The position numbers and the translations under genes are program-made. The notes beneath the pieces are model-generated. The model saw only the letters and a program-made list of their open reading frames with translations, was not told the origin of the DNA and ran no database searches. From Collinsella sp. (GTDB lineage: Bacteria; Actinomycetota; Coriobacteriia; Coriobacteriales; Coriobacteriaceae), in the NCBI GenBank assembly GCA_019425005.1, contig JAHYYK010000015.1, positions 1 to 42,377 on the forward strand: a stretch of 42,377 nucleotides of DNA. Reading direction: 5' to 3'. This document shows positions 15,503 through 24,275 of this stretch, in pieces. Position 1 is the first letter of the stretch; every line of letters starts with the position of its first letter.

Positions 15503-15529
15503 AGCACCCTCGCCGAAAACGGCGGTGCT
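15503..15529 (-). promoter_or_regulatory. Leader hairpin before tyrS
   Basis: The stem AGCAC/GTGCT plus CGCCG/CGGCG has a 4-nt loop and a 3-nt bulge (15503-15529). It lies directly upstream of the tyrS ribosome binding site. No T-run follows, so it is not a canonical terminator for the upstream U32 gene. Confidence 0.4.
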
Positions 15530-15577
15530 GGAAGTCCATAAACTCTCTTATGATAACAAACTGACGCGACGCAGCAT

Positions 15578-17554
15578 CTACGACAGGAAAATCCTCGTCC
15601 TGCCGCATGCGTCGATGGCAACTGGCAGACGCGTACCGTCACGCTCGACCAGATAACGCACCTGCCGACGACGCAAGCAGTCGCGGCAACGGACCTGCCC
15701 CGTCGCATCGGTGGCGCAGACGCCCTCGGCGGTCAGCAGGCAGTGCTCGCACACCATAAGCTCGGGACAGTCGGCGTCGAACGGACCCAAGACGCCGGGT
15801 TCAGCAGCCAGCTCGGCAATACGCTCCCTGTCATTGCTGAGCAACTCGGCAGGCAAGTATACCCACCTCGCGCCAAGCCCGCGCAGCCAGGCAAGCGTGG
15901 CCCGATTGGCGCAGAACACCGGCGCCGCCACGTCAAACGTCGTGCCCAGCTCGCGGGCCATCGCCACCTGCCCCAGGTTGCGGCAAACAATACGCCCGGC
16001 ACGTTGCATAAGCGCTCGAGTCCGCTCGGCGTCGCCTGCGCGGCACACTTCGTCGAGCACCACCGTCGCATCGGACAGATCCCGCTCATCGCGCGGATCC
16101 AAATCCATCAGCTCCCAGGCAAAGACCATACGAGCAAAAGCCTCATGCTTTGCCGGCTCCGCCGGTCCCGCCAACTCCGTCGGTACATCGCCATCTGCCA
16201 GAACGCCCTCAAACGGCAGTACCTCAACGGACTGCTCAGCAGGCGCGACCGCATCTGCCTCGACCCGCATGCGCTCCAACACCGTTGCCGTCTGCCCCAG
16301 CACGCCGGCACTGCGAATCAGATAGGCCTCGCAGCCCGCGTCCACCTTGCGTTTGCAATGCACGACGATGCGCTCTCCCGCAGCGGCATCCACGGGGCAA
16401 GGCACCTGTGGCCAGCGCTTGGGCACATCGGGACGCGCGTCGGCACCCGGGTAAAATCGGATTTCGAGCGTATCGCCCGCCGCCACGGCGGCATCAAGCT
16501 CAACCGTCACCTCTTCGTGACCCACCGCCACCAAATGGCCCACGCGCACGCCCTGGTTGATCGCGCGCTCAAAGCTCATGAGCTCGGCGCCCGAACGACC
16601 CCGCAGATACGCATCGGTAAAGCCGCGGTTGAACGACCTTCCCAGCTCGCGCTCAAGCGCCGGCACCGCATCGGCATCCCATGTGCCGTCGCGCAGCATA
16701 TCGAGCGCCCGACGCCACACCCTCACCACGTTAAAGACGTAGTCGGGATTCTTCATGCGGCCCTCGATCTTGAGCGATGCCACGCCGGCGGCAACAAGCT
16801 CGGGCAGATGCGCGATGCCCAGATAGTCACGCGGACAAAGCAGGCGATCCCCTTCGACAGCGACAACACTCTGCCCCGCCTCGTCCACCAAGTCATAGGA
16901 TAGACGGCACGGTTGCGTGCAATCACCGCGCATCGCAGAGCGGCCTCGTCGAAGGGCAGAGAACCCGCACGCACCCGAGTATCCAATGCAAATAGCGCCG
17001 TGACAGAACACCTCGATGGGCACGCCAGTAGCGCAAAGCGTCTCAATTTCCGCCACGCTCAGCTCGCGCGCAGTCGTCACGCGCTCAACGCCCAACTCCT
17101 TGGCAGCCAACTGCACGGCACCCTCGCTATGAGCGCCCGCCTGAGTGGACAGGTGAATCTCGACCCCCGGAATCGCCGCACGAAGCGCACAGGCCAGCCC
17201 GGCATCGGCCACAATCAACGCATCGGCACCCAACGCATGCGCATACGCCCCCAACGCCACGGCGTCGGCAAGCTCATCATCGAACACGAACACGTTGAGC
17301 GTCACGTACACACGCACGCCATGGGCATGGGCCACGGCACAACCGCGCGCGAACTCATCATCGCTAAAGCCATGCGCGCTCACTCGAGCGTTGAATCCGT
17401 CCAGCCCCGCATAGATGGCATCGGCACCCGCCGCAATCGCCGCGAGCATCTGGTCAAGTCCGCCAGCAGGCGCCAGCAGTTCGGGCAGCGCCACTTCAGC
17501 CGCCGCCAACTCGCTTTCGCATTGTCCGCTCGATTCCATCGGCCGAATCGCCAT
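15578..17554 (-). CDS. Peptidase U32 family protein (RlhA/TrhP-like)
   Basis: This 658-aa protein belongs to the U32 (collagenase-like) family. Characterised members include RlhA and TrhP, which hydroxylate cytidine in 23S rRNA or uridine in tRNA, and others that act on peptides. The U32 TIM-barrel opens with LPELLAPAGGLDQMLAAI near residue 25. The family signature with conserved cysteines is CHGAICIGYSGACGFS followed by GDCTQPCR, which fits an iron-sulfur site. The C-terminal third matches the usual DUF3656-type extension and adds a Cys-rich end (CEHC, CRDC). The ATG at 17554 has AAGGAG 7 nt upstream; the TTG at 17572 lacks one. Substrate uncertain. Confidence 0.85.
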   Translation of the reverse strand: MAIRPMESSGQCESELAAAEVALPELLAPAGGLDQMLAAIAAGADAIYAGLDGFNARVSAHGFSDDEFARGCAVAHAHGVRVYVTLNVFVFDDELADAVALGAYAHALGADALIVADAGLACALRAAIPGVEIHLSTQAGAHSEGAVQLAAKELGVERVTTARELSVAEIETLCATGVPIEVFCHGAICIGYSGACGFSALRRGRSAMRGDCTQPCRLSYDLVDEAGQSVVAVEGDRLLCPRDYLGIAHLPELVAAGVASLKIEGRMKNPDYVFNVVRVWRRALDMLRDGTWDADAVPALERELGRSFNRGFTDAYLRGRSGAELMSFERAINQGVRVGHLVAVGHEEVTVELDAAVAAGDTLEIRFYPGADARPDVPKRWPQVPCPVDAAAGERIVVHCKRKVDAGCEAYLIRSAGVLGQTATVLERMRVEADAVAPAEQSVEVLPFEGVLADGDVPTELAGPAEPAKHEAFARMVFAWELMDLDPRDERDLSDATVVLDEVCRAGDAERTRALMQRAGRIVCRNLGQVAMARELGTTFDVAAPVFCANRATLAWLRGLGARWVYLPAELLSNDRERIAELAAEPGVLGPFDADCPELMVCEHCLLTAEGVCATDATGQVRCRDCLRRRQVRYLVERDGTRLPVAIDACGRTRIFLS

Positions 17555-17715
17555 CGGTAAACTCCTTGCCAAGGTGTGCTTTCACTCTGAAAATTGCTGC
17601 CAACCAGCATACACGAGGCCCCGCATGCCCCGATTGGTTTATCGTGTAATAACTTATGTCCATCCTGCCCGGTAGCATACCTGCCGCCTGGCACGACATA
17701 CCTGGAGGTCAATAT

Positions 17716-19905
17716 ATGGGTCCTCGCCAACGACAGGGGCGCGGTCGCTCTAAGACGCATGCCCTTCCCATGATCTTGCTCTCGTTTTTGGGCTTTCTGC
17801 TTATCGCGGGCGTAGCGTTTGGCATCGGCATGATCGGCAACGTCAACCGCTGGCTGTCCGATCTGCCCGACTACACCGATGCCAACGCGTATCTGGTGAG
17901 CGAGCCCACCGACATCGTCGACTGCAACGGCAATACCATTGCGAGTTTCTACACGCAAAACCGCAAGTCCATCACCAAGGACCAAGTGTCCCCGTACGTG
18001 CTGCAGGGCACCGTCGACGTTGAGGACGAGCGCTTCTACGAGCATGGCGGCATCGACCTCTGGGGCATTGCACGCGCATCGGTGGCAACCCTCACCGGCG
18101 GCCACGAGGGCGCATCGACCATCACCCAGCAGCTGGTTCGCAACACCATCTTGCAGGAGGAACAATTCGACTCGACCATCGAGCGTAAGGTGCGCGAGGC
18201 CTATATCGCCATCAAGATGGAGGATATGTACTCCAAAGACGAGATCCTCATGATGTACCTCAACACCATCTACTACGGCCATGGAGCATATGGCATCGAG
18301 GCCGCCGCCGAGACCTATCTGTCCAAAACCGCCGCCGACCTCACCCTGAGCGAGGCCGCGCTGCTCATCGGCCTTCCCAACTCGCCCTCGCAGTACGACC
18401 CCACGGTTAATCCCGACCTGGCGCTGTCCCGCCGCAATAAGGTTCTGGACAACATGCTGCGTCTGGGCCACATCACGCAGGAAGAGCACGATGCCGCACA
18501 GGCTGAGCCCATCACGCTTAACGTGACCGAGATTTCGGGCAGTGGCGTCGATGTGTATTCTCAGCCCTACTTTGTCTCCTACGTTAAGCAGCTGCTTGAG
18601 CAGGAGTTCTCCACCGACGTGCTCTTTAAGGGCGGTCTGACCGTCAAGACCACCATCGACCCCACCATGCAGCAGGTGGCCGAGGAGGCTGTGCGCTCGC
18701 AGCTCGACACGCTTTCGCTCGACGGCCTGGACATGGGCATGGTCGTCGTTGACCCCAAGACCGGCTACATCAAGTGCATGGTAGGCGGCTACGACTACAA
18801 CGCCGATGAGAATCACGTGAACCACGCTACGGCAAAGCGCCCCGTGGGCTCCACGTTTAAGGCCTTTACGCTGGCAACTGCCATCCAAAACGGTATGAAC
18901 CCCAACGTCACCCTCAACTGCAACTCGCCGCTCAAGGCCAAGGGCACCACGACCGAGGTGCAAAACTACGGCAACCAGAGCTATGGCAACATCACGCTTA
19001 AGCAGGCAACGGCATACTCATCCAACACCGGCTACATTCAGGTGGCCGAAGCCATCGGCAATGACAAGATCATGTCGCTCGTCAAAAAGCTTGGCATCGA
19101 TCCCGCCAAGGACAATATCGAGGACGTTCCCGTCATGACGCTCGGCACCGGGTCCATCTCACCGCTCGAGATGGCATCTGCCTACGCAACGTTTGCCAAC
19201 GGTGGCTGCTACCGTCAGCCCATCGCCATTACCGAGATCGACTCGCGTACCGGCTCGGTTCTGTACCAGCACACCGACAATCCCACGCAGGTGCTCACCG
19301 AAGGCGAGGCTGCCGCGGTTACCGATGTTCTATCCGGCGTCATGCAGGGCAGCGGCACGGGTGCCGCCGGCGCGCTGAACGTCAACCAGCCCTATGCCGG
19401 CAAGACGGGCACCACTGACAACACCACCAACCTGTGGTTCTGCGGCTTCACGCCGCAACTGACATGCGCCCTGTGGACCGGTTATTCCGCAGGCGAGATT
19501 CCCATCCAAAAGTACGGTTCGGACCTGCTGGGCGACAGCACCAACCTGCCCGTCTTTAAGAAGTTCATGAACACCGTTCTTGCGGGCACCGAGCGCGAGG
19601 AATTCCGTACCGGAACGGCTCCCACGTACAAGAACAATAACGTCTGGAAGTTCTACGGCACAAACAACAAAAAGAAAGACGAAGAGGATAAAGACGAGGA
19701 AAAAGAAGAGGAAGAGACCACAACCACCACAACGACAACGACAACCACGACCACTGAAACCCCGGGCGGCAACACCACCGGCGATAGCGGTACGACAGGT
19801 GGCGACGGTGGCACGGGTGGCGATGACGGCACGGGTGGCGACGGTGGCACGCCGACGCCTACCCCCGATCCTACGCCCACGCCCGACCCCTCTACGGGCC
19901 AGTAG
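17716..19905 (+). CDS. Class A penicillin-binding protein (transglycosylase/transpeptidase)
   Basis: This 729-aa bifunctional enzyme polymerises and cross-links peptidoglycan at the outer face of the membrane. One TM helix spans 17-41. The GT51 glycosyltransferase domain shows EDERFYEH (103-110, catalytic E103) and GASTITQQ (132-139). The transpeptidase domain has S-T-F-K (379-382, nucleophile S379), S-S-N (435-437) and K-T-G-T (563-566). The tail from about 645 to 729 is low complexity: a Lys/Asp/Glu stretch, 13 consecutive Thr, Gly/Asp repeats and Pro-Thr repeats. The ATG at 17716 follows GGAGG by 7 nt; an earlier ATG at 17656 lacks a site. PBP1a/PonA-like. Confidence 0.93.
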   Translation: MGPRQRQGRGRSKTHALPMILLSFLGFLLIAGVAFGIGMIGNVNRWLSDLPDYTDANAYLVSEPTDIVDCNGNTIASFYTQNRKSITKDQVSPYVLQGTVDVEDERFYEHGGIDLWGIARASVATLTGGHEGASTITQQLVRNTILQEEQFDSTIERKVREAYIAIKMEDMYSKDEILMMYLNTIYYGHGAYGIEAAAETYLSKTAADLTLSEAALLIGLPNSPSQYDPTVNPDLALSRRNKVLDNMLRLGHITQEEHDAAQAEPITLNVTEISGSGVDVYSQPYFVSYVKQLLEQEFSTDVLFKGGLTVKTTIDPTMQQVAEEAVRSQLDTLSLDGLDMGMVVVDPKTGYIKCMVGGYDYNADENHVNHATAKRPVGSTFKAFTLATAIQNGMNPNVTLNCNSPLKAKGTTTEVQNYGNQSYGNITLKQATAYSSNTGYIQVAEAIGNDKIMSLVKKLGIDPAKDNIEDVPVMTLGTGSISPLEMASAYATFANGGCYRQPIAITEIDSRTGSVLYQHTDNPTQVLTEGEAAAVTDVLSGVMQGSGTGAAGALNVNQPYAGKTGTTDNTTNLWFCGFTPQLTCALWTGYSAGEIPIQKYGSDLLGDSTNLPVFKKFMNTVLAGTEREEFRTGTAPTYKNNNVWKFYGTNNKKKDEEDKDEEKEEEETTTTTTTTTTTTTETPGGNTTGDSGTTGGDGGTGGDDGTGGDGGTPTPTPDPTPTPDPSTGQ
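19801..19851 (+). repeat. 18-bp tandem repeat in the penicillin-binding protein tail
   Basis: Nearly three units of 18 bp lie at 19801-19818, 19819-19836 and 19837-19851, coding for Gly/Asp/Thr repeats. Together with the preceding 13 Thr codons (19717-19755) this tract could vary in length between strains. Confidence 0.65.
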
Positions 19906-19929
19906 ACGCAAAGCGGCATCTGACACCAA

Positions 19930-19971
19930 GGCGCCCGAGCAGCACGTACGCTGCTCGGGCGCCTCTTTATT
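19930..19971 (+). terminator. Terminator of the penicillin-binding protein gene
   Basis: A perfect 14-bp stem (19930-19943 with 19950-19963) has a 6-nt loop and is followed by TCTTTATTT. It lies 24 bp after the stop. Confidence 0.9.
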
Positions 19972-20043
19972 TCGGCAGATGCCACAAGATGCCACGACGG
20001 CCCCGGCTGTAGGACCGATAGAGCAACGGGTGCCGGCATGCAA

Positions 20044-20071
20044 GAGGGCGCTGACCTTCGTCAACGCCCTC
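20044..20071 (-). terminator. Hairpin downstream of argR
   Basis: The stem GAGGGCG/CGCCCTC (20044-20050 with 20065-20071) extends inward by TGAC/GTCA across one mismatch. It lies 50 bp past the argR stop. The T-run is poor, so the terminator call is tentative. Confidence 0.4.
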
Positions 20072-20120
20072 GGCAATTACCTATAGCAACAATCGGCACA
20101 GCAGCAGTGCCGCTACTCCC

Positions 20121-20558
20121 CTACTTGTGAGAGTTACTCAGCTTGTTGATGAGCGCCTCAAGACGCTCTCCGTCCTCGGCCGTCTGTGCAATGACCAAGA
20201 TCGTGTCGTTGCCGGCAAGCGAGCCAAGCACGTCGGGCAGCTCCGCAGCATCGACCGCTGCGGCAATACCAGAAGCCGTACCGGGCTGTGCCTTGATCAT
20301 AACCAGATTATCGGTGCGCAGCACACCGGTAACCAACTCGGAAACCATGCGCTGCAGATGCAGGTCCTCGGCAAGTACATAGATGCCCTCGGGGAGCTTA
20401 CGCAGTCCCATGTCCGCGATATCGCGCGAAACGGTCGCCTGCGTGCAATCGAAACCCATGGCGCGAAGCTCGTCTACCAAAACGCGCTGCGTACGTACGT
20501 CCTTATTGCGAACAATATCTCTGATGGCATCCTGGCGCCCATTGCGTTTTTTGGCCAT
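20121..20558 (-). CDS. argR: Arginine repressor ArgR
   Basis: This is the hexameric regulator of arginine biosynthesis and catabolism, 145 aa, normal length. The N-terminal winged helix-turn-helix includes TQATVSRDIADMGLRK (about 39-54). The C-terminal arginine-binding and oligomerisation domain has PGTASGIAAAVD and GNDTILVI, where the family more often reads GDDT. The ATG at 20558 has GAGG 6-7 nt upstream; an open frame to 20591 adds 11 residues without a site. A 12-of-14 match to the ARG-box consensus overlaps its predicted promoter, so autoregulation is likely. No arginine gene lies in the window. Confidence 0.93.
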   Translation of the reverse strand: MAKKRNGRQDAIRDIVRNKDVRTQRVLVDELRAMGFDCTQATVSRDIADMGLRKLPEGIYVLAEDLHLQRMVSELVTGVLRTDNLVMIKAQPGTASGIAAAVDAAELPDVLGSLAGNDTILVIAQTAEDGERLEALINKLSNSHK

Positions 20559-20608
20559 ACAAAACCTCACTCCAAAAGATGGCGGAGACAATCACTTAGT
20601 AATTGAAT

Positions 20609-20648
20609 AGTTTAGCGCTATTTGAGGGTTTTAGTGAATAAGAACGCA
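20609..20648 (-). promoter_or_regulatory. argR promoter with candidate ARG box
   Basis: On the minus strand the -35 is TTCACT (complement of 20633-20638) and the -10 is TAAACT (complement of 20609-20614), with an 18-bp spacer. TGAATAAGAACGCA (20635-20648) matches the Bacillus-type ARG box at 12 of 14 positions and overlaps the -35. Two TTTCGAAA palindromes lie just upstream at 20649-20656 and 20674-20681. Confidence 0.4.
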
Positions 20649-20690
20649 TTTCGAAACAATTCCATGCAATTTATTTCGAAAATCACGCTA

Positions 20691-21767
20691 CTAGACAGTC
20701 CTGACGCCCGAACGATTGAAAAAGGCCGCCAGATGCGTATGCAACGCACACCGCATAGGCTTGGCACTAGCTATCGAACCATAGAGCAGACCTAAGCCCC
20801 GATGATTGCCTTTAAGAGCCGCAACCATCTGACGGGTACGCTGCGCTTCGAGCATATCATGCAAACGGGCCGAACGCTCTATTGAAGACACCCCATGGGG
20901 GCTCAGACACAAATTTTCGATGCAGGCAACCAGACCGGCGTAGTAATACTGCTGGCAGACCAGCTTCAACTGATCGCCACCGCCCACGACGGCAAGCGAG
21001 TCGGCAAGCCTGTCGAGCGCCCCGATATCATCAGAAAGCCTGGCAAACATCGTGGGGTCAAACGTCTCCGTAATCGATGGCGCCACTGCATGAAAACGGG
21101 CACGGCCACATCCCGAAACGCGCTTTGCCCGCGAAAGCGCGAACGTCAAAAAAGACACCGTGCGAAACGCATCGCCATGCGCAAGGCACGCCTCAAAGAG
21201 GGCGCGATCATACAGCACGCCAGAGGTCTGTCGGATTAAACCACAGGAAACCAATTGGGTCAGGCAAGCCGCCCGGTCCTCATCTTCAGAAACGGATGTC
21301 GCATCCAAAACTCGGGAATGACGTTCGCGGTGAACATCGTAGCGATCGAGCGAAACAGAGGGAAACACGATGTCAGCAGAAGCGTCGCAGGAGCTTTCGA
21401 CCATCTGCGAAAGAGACTGCGGCGCAAACCACTCATTGGCATTCATCGCAATGATCTGGGAGCCGCGCGAAGCCGCAAAGCCGGCACGCAGGCAGGCGCC
21501 AGGCACTGGGTCCTCAACATCAATCAAATCAATATGAATGTCTCTATCGGCAGCAACTTCGAGCGAATGGCGCACACCAGCTACCACGCCGCGGCAAACG
21601 ACGACAATCTGCAAATCGTAGAGGTCTTGGTTCTGGATGCTCTCGAGAGCGCGCATCGTATAACTGGGCGAACCCTCAACAATCAGGATCACCGAAAGTC
21701 GCGGATGCGAACCACGTCGAACCAAGTTTTCCGTCCTCTCGACAGCCAGTAACAAACTGCCGTTCAT
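20691..21767 (-). CDS. GT2-like glycosyltransferase, divergent
   Basis: This 358-aa protein opens as a family 2 glycosyltransferase: LSVILIVEGSPSYTMRALESI at about 24-44, a second strand LQIVVVCRG, and the ACLRAGFAASRGSQIIAMNANEW segment. At the place where GT2 enzymes carry the metal-binding D-x-D, this protein reads N-A-N-E. It may be inactive, use another residue, or have a changed role. No TM helix is obvious. The ATG at 21767 follows GGGGTG by 5 nt; an upstream TTG at 21782 is less likely. It lies between truA and argR without an evident operon partner. Acceptor unknown. Confidence 0.7.
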   Translation of the reverse strand: MNGSLLLAVERTENLVRRGSHPRLSVILIVEGSPSYTMRALESIQNQDLYDLQIVVVCRGVVAGVRHSLEVAADRDIHIDLIDVEDPVPGACLRAGFAASRGSQIIAMNANEWFAPQSLSQMVESSCDASADIVFPSVSLDRYDVHRERHSRVLDATSVSEDEDRAACLTQLVSCGLIRQTSGVLYDRALFEACLAHGDAFRTVSFLTFALSRAKRVSGCGRARFHAVAPSITETFDPTMFARLSDDIGALDRLADSLAVVGGGDQLKLVCQQYYYAGLVACIENLCLSPHGVSSIERSARLHDMLEAQRTRQMVAALKGNHRGLGLLYGSIASAKPMRCALHTHLAAFFNRSGVRTV

Positions 21768-21886
21768 GGTACACCCCGTCAATTAATGCGGATGGTCGCC
21801 CGTCGCGATGCACGTCAAGAACAGATGTTGCACACGCCCCGCTCACAGGCGCTGCACACAAAGATCGCCGTCAGGCAGCCACTTCC

Positions 21887-22711
21887 CTAATCGAGCACCA
21901 CAAGCTCGGTGGAGTCGTAATCCACGCCCATAAAGGTAAGACCGCATGCGGGTGCCGTAGGACCAGCTGCGGTGCGATCGCAGGCATCAATTACCTCACG
22001 CATCCACTCGGGATCGCGGCGATGCATGCCGATCTCAACAAGGGTGCCCACAATGGTTCGCACCATCGAATGCAAAAACGCATTGCCCTCGATGGTAAAC
22101 GTGAGGATGTCCTCGCCAAAGGCGACCTCATGGCCAAACTCGGCACGCATTACGCAGCGGTGCGTAGGTTTGCCCACGGCAGAGGCGACCTTGCAAAAGC
22201 TCTTAAAGTCCTGCTCGCCCAAAAGCGTAGGGCAGGCGGCCGCCATCGCATCGACGTCGAGGGGATAGCGATGCCACCACACGGCACCGCGTGACAGCAC
22301 GGGCCGCGCATCACGGTCGGCAATGCGATAGGTGTAAGTGCGAGAGCGCGCGTCAAAACGTGCAGAAAAGCCCTTACGAGCCTTGTAGACCTCGTTTATG
22401 GCGATATCTTTGCCCAGGAGGGCATCCATAGCCCTCAGCCACCTACGGCGCGTCAAAGCGAGCTCAGCGTCCGTTACAGGCACGCTGATGTATTGGGCCA
22501 CCGCATGAACGCCGGCATCGGTACGCCCCGCGCACGTCAGATCGATTGGGCGGCGCAGCAACGTCTCAATGGCACGGCGCAGCTCGCCCGCGACCGTCGT
22601 CTGGCCCGGCTGCTCGGCAAATCCGCTATAGGAGGAGCCATCGTAGGCCACGCGAAATACAAGGGTGGCGTCAAGCTCGGGGGTCGAATTGAAATCAGAC
22701 GGCGCAGTCAT
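21887..22711 (-). CDS. truA: tRNA pseudouridine synthase A
   Basis: TruA forms pseudouridine at positions 38-40 in the tRNA anticodon stem. It is 274 aa. The catalytic Asp is D65 in CAGRTDAGVHA. FRVAYDGSSYSGF at the N-terminus and the later segments RSRTYTYRI and FLHSMVRTIVGTL are family hallmarks. The ATG at 22711 has GGGAG 5 nt upstream; a TTG at 22726 is possible. It follows rplQ, as in many bacteria, but a strong terminator at 22754-22777 separates it from the alpha operon. Confidence 0.94.
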   Translation of the reverse strand: MTAPSDFNSTPELDATLVFRVAYDGSSYSGFAEQPGQTTVAGELRRAIETLLRRPIDLTCAGRTDAGVHAVAQYISVPVTDAELALTRRRWLRAMDALLGKDIAINEVYKARKGFSARFDARSRTYTYRIADRDARPVLSRGAVWWHRYPLDVDAMAAACPTLLGEQDFKSFCKVASAVGKPTHRCVMRAEFGHEVAFGEDILTFTIEGNAFLHSMVRTIVGTLVEIGMHRRDPEWMREVIDACDRTAAGPTAPACGLTFMGVDYDSTELVVLD

Positions 22712-22746
22712 AGGCGCTCCCAACAAACTAGCAACGGTATTGCGAC

Positions 22747-22777
22747 AAAAAAAGAGGGGTACGCGAACGTACCCCTC
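22747..22777 (-). terminator. Terminator of the alpha operon
   Basis: A perfect 10-bp stem (22754-22763 with 22768-22777) has a CGAA loop on the plus strand, which is a C(UUCG)G tetraloop in the minus-strand RNA. TCTTTTTTT follows. It lies 27 bp after rplQ. Confidence 0.93.
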
Positions 22778-22803
22778 GAATATAGCCTATGCAGACAGAA
22801 TGT

Positions 22804-23271
22804 CTACTCAGCGGTCTCCTCAGCAGGAGCCTCCTCGACAGCCTCGACCTTCTTGGGAGCAGCGGCCTTCTTGGGGGCCGGAGCAGCCTTCTTGGCCTTA
22901 GGCGTGCAAGGCTCGGTGACGAGCTCCATGATAACGATAGGAGCGTTATCACCCTTACGGTTACCGAGCTTCATGATGCGGGTGTAACCGCCGTTGCGGT
23001 CCTGCCACATGCCCTGAGCAGCCTTGTCGAAGATCTCGGCAACGAGCTGCTTATCGCCGAGCTTGGCGATAGCCAGACGACGAGAGTGCAGGTCGCCCTT
23101 CTTGGCCCAAGTGATGATCGGGTCGACGACCGAACGCAGCGCCTTAGCGCGGGTCTCGGTGGTCTTGATGCGGTCGTTCTCGAAGAGGGCCTTAGCAAGG
23201 CTCTTCTTCATGGCCTTGGTGTGGCTCGCATCGGTGCCGAGCTTCAGGCCCTTCTTAACGTTGTGACGCAT
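22804..23271 (-). CDS. rplQ: 50S ribosomal protein L17 with Ala/Lys-rich tail
   Basis: L17 lies near the exit tunnel of the large subunit. The first 118 residues are standard, starting MRHNVKKGLKLG and including RNGGYTRIMKLGNRKGD. Residues 119-155 form an extra tail rich in Ala, Lys, Pro and Glu, basic first and acidic last. A similar tail is on L31 at 240-665. It is the last gene of the alpha operon, 30 bp after rpoA. Confidence 0.96.
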   Translation of the reverse strand: MRHNVKKGLKLGTDASHTKAMKKSLAKALFENDRIKTTETRAKALRSVVDPIITWAKKGDLHSRRLAIAKLGDKQLVAEIFDKAAQGMWQDRNGGYTRIMKLGNRKGDNAPIVIMELVTEPCTPKAKKAAPAPKKAAAPKKVEAVEEAPAEETAE

Positions 23272-23301
23272 GGTCTAGTTTCTCCTCAAATATGCGAAGC
23301 A

Positions 23302-24243
23302 TTAAGCCTTCAGGCTCAGGCCCATGGACTCAAGCTTGTCCTTCACTTCCTCGATCGACTTAACACCGAAGTTACGGATGTTGAGCAGATCGTTCTCCGA
23401 GAACTCAACGAGCTGACGGACCGAGTGAATGCTGGCGCGCTTAAGGCAGTTGTAGGAACGGACGGAAAGGTCCAGATCCTCGATCTGCTTGTCCAGCTCG
23501 GCGTTGTCGTTGGTGACCTCGGGAGCGAAGATCGAAGCCTCCTCCTCGACCTCGGGGGTCTCGGCAAGGTTCATAAAGGCGGCCATATGCTGGTTGATGA
23601 TATTGGCAGCCTGGACCACGGCGTCGCGCGGGGCGATGGAACCGTTGGTCTCGATCTCGAGGACAAGGCGGTCGTAGTCGGTATGCTGGCCGACACGGCA
23701 AGCCTCAACGAGCTTGGCGCAACGGGACACCGGCGAGTACAGCGAGTCGACGTTGATCACACCGATGGGATCGTTGTCACGCTTGTTAGCCTCGCCAGAG
23801 ACATAGCCGCGGCCATAGCCGATGCGCATGCTCATGGTGAGATGGCCACCCTCGGTGAGCGTAGCAATGTGCTGCTCGGGGTTGACCAGCTCAAACTCGG
23901 ACGGAATAAAGAAGTCCGCACCGGTGACCTCGCAGGGGCCGTTAACCGAGATGGTGGCGGTCGCCTCGTCGGTCGTGCCGAGAGCCCTGAAGACAAGACC
24001 CTTGACATTCAGGACGATGTCGGTGACATCCTCGACCATGTTAGGGATGGTCATGAACTCGTGCTGCGCACCATCGATCTGAATGGCCTCGACGGCGGCA
24101 CCCTCGAGCGAGGACAGAAGAACACGACGAAGCGAGTTACCCAGCGTATCGCCGTAGCCACGCTCGAGCGGCTCGACGGAGACACGAGCAGAGGTCTCGT
24201 TAATCTCTTCGACCTGAACCTGAGGCCTAATGAATTCTGACAT
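23302..24243 (-). CDS. rpoA: DNA-directed RNA polymerase subunit alpha
   Basis: The alpha subunit nucleates RNA polymerase assembly and contacts activators and UP elements. It is 313 aa. The N-terminal dimerisation domain runs to about 225, with RGYGDTLGNSLRRVLLSSL near 29. A flexible acidic linker (EEEASIFAPEVTND) leads to the C-terminal helix-hairpin-helix domain, which includes LSVRSYNCLKRASI and IRNFGVKSIEEV. It follows rpsD by 32 bp. Confidence 0.98.
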   Translation of the reverse strand: MSEFIRPQVQVEEINETSARVSVEPLERGYGDTLGNSLRRVLLSSLEGAAVEAIQIDGAQHEFMTIPNMVEDVTDIVLNVKGLVFRALGTTDEATATISVNGPCEVTGADFFIPSEFELVNPEQHIATLTEGGHLTMSMRIGYGRGYVSGEANKRDNDPIGVINVDSLYSPVSRCAKLVEACRVGQHTDYDRLVLEIETNGSIAPRDAVVQAANIINQHMAAFMNLAETPEVEEEASIFAPEVTNDNAELDKQIEDLDLSVRSYNCLKRASIHSVRQLVEFSENDLLNIRNFGVKSIEEVKDKLESMGLSLKA

Positions 24244-24275
24244 GTATTACCTCCAGCCTCAGCAGCCCGGATGGA

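Noticed and set aside
15482..15577. T-box leader for tyrS
   Set aside because: Only 96 bp separate tyrS from the upstream gene. No T-box consensus or antiterminator pair is seen, and the single hairpin is not followed by a T-run.
17380..18963. 527-codon minus-strand frame across the penicillin-binding protein gene
   Set aside because: It runs antisense to the catalytic domains and then into the U32 gene, with no motif of its own.
22789..24240. 483-codon plus-strand frame opposite rplQ and rpoA
   Set aside because: It mirrors conserved ribosomal and polymerase genes and is a codon-bias shadow.
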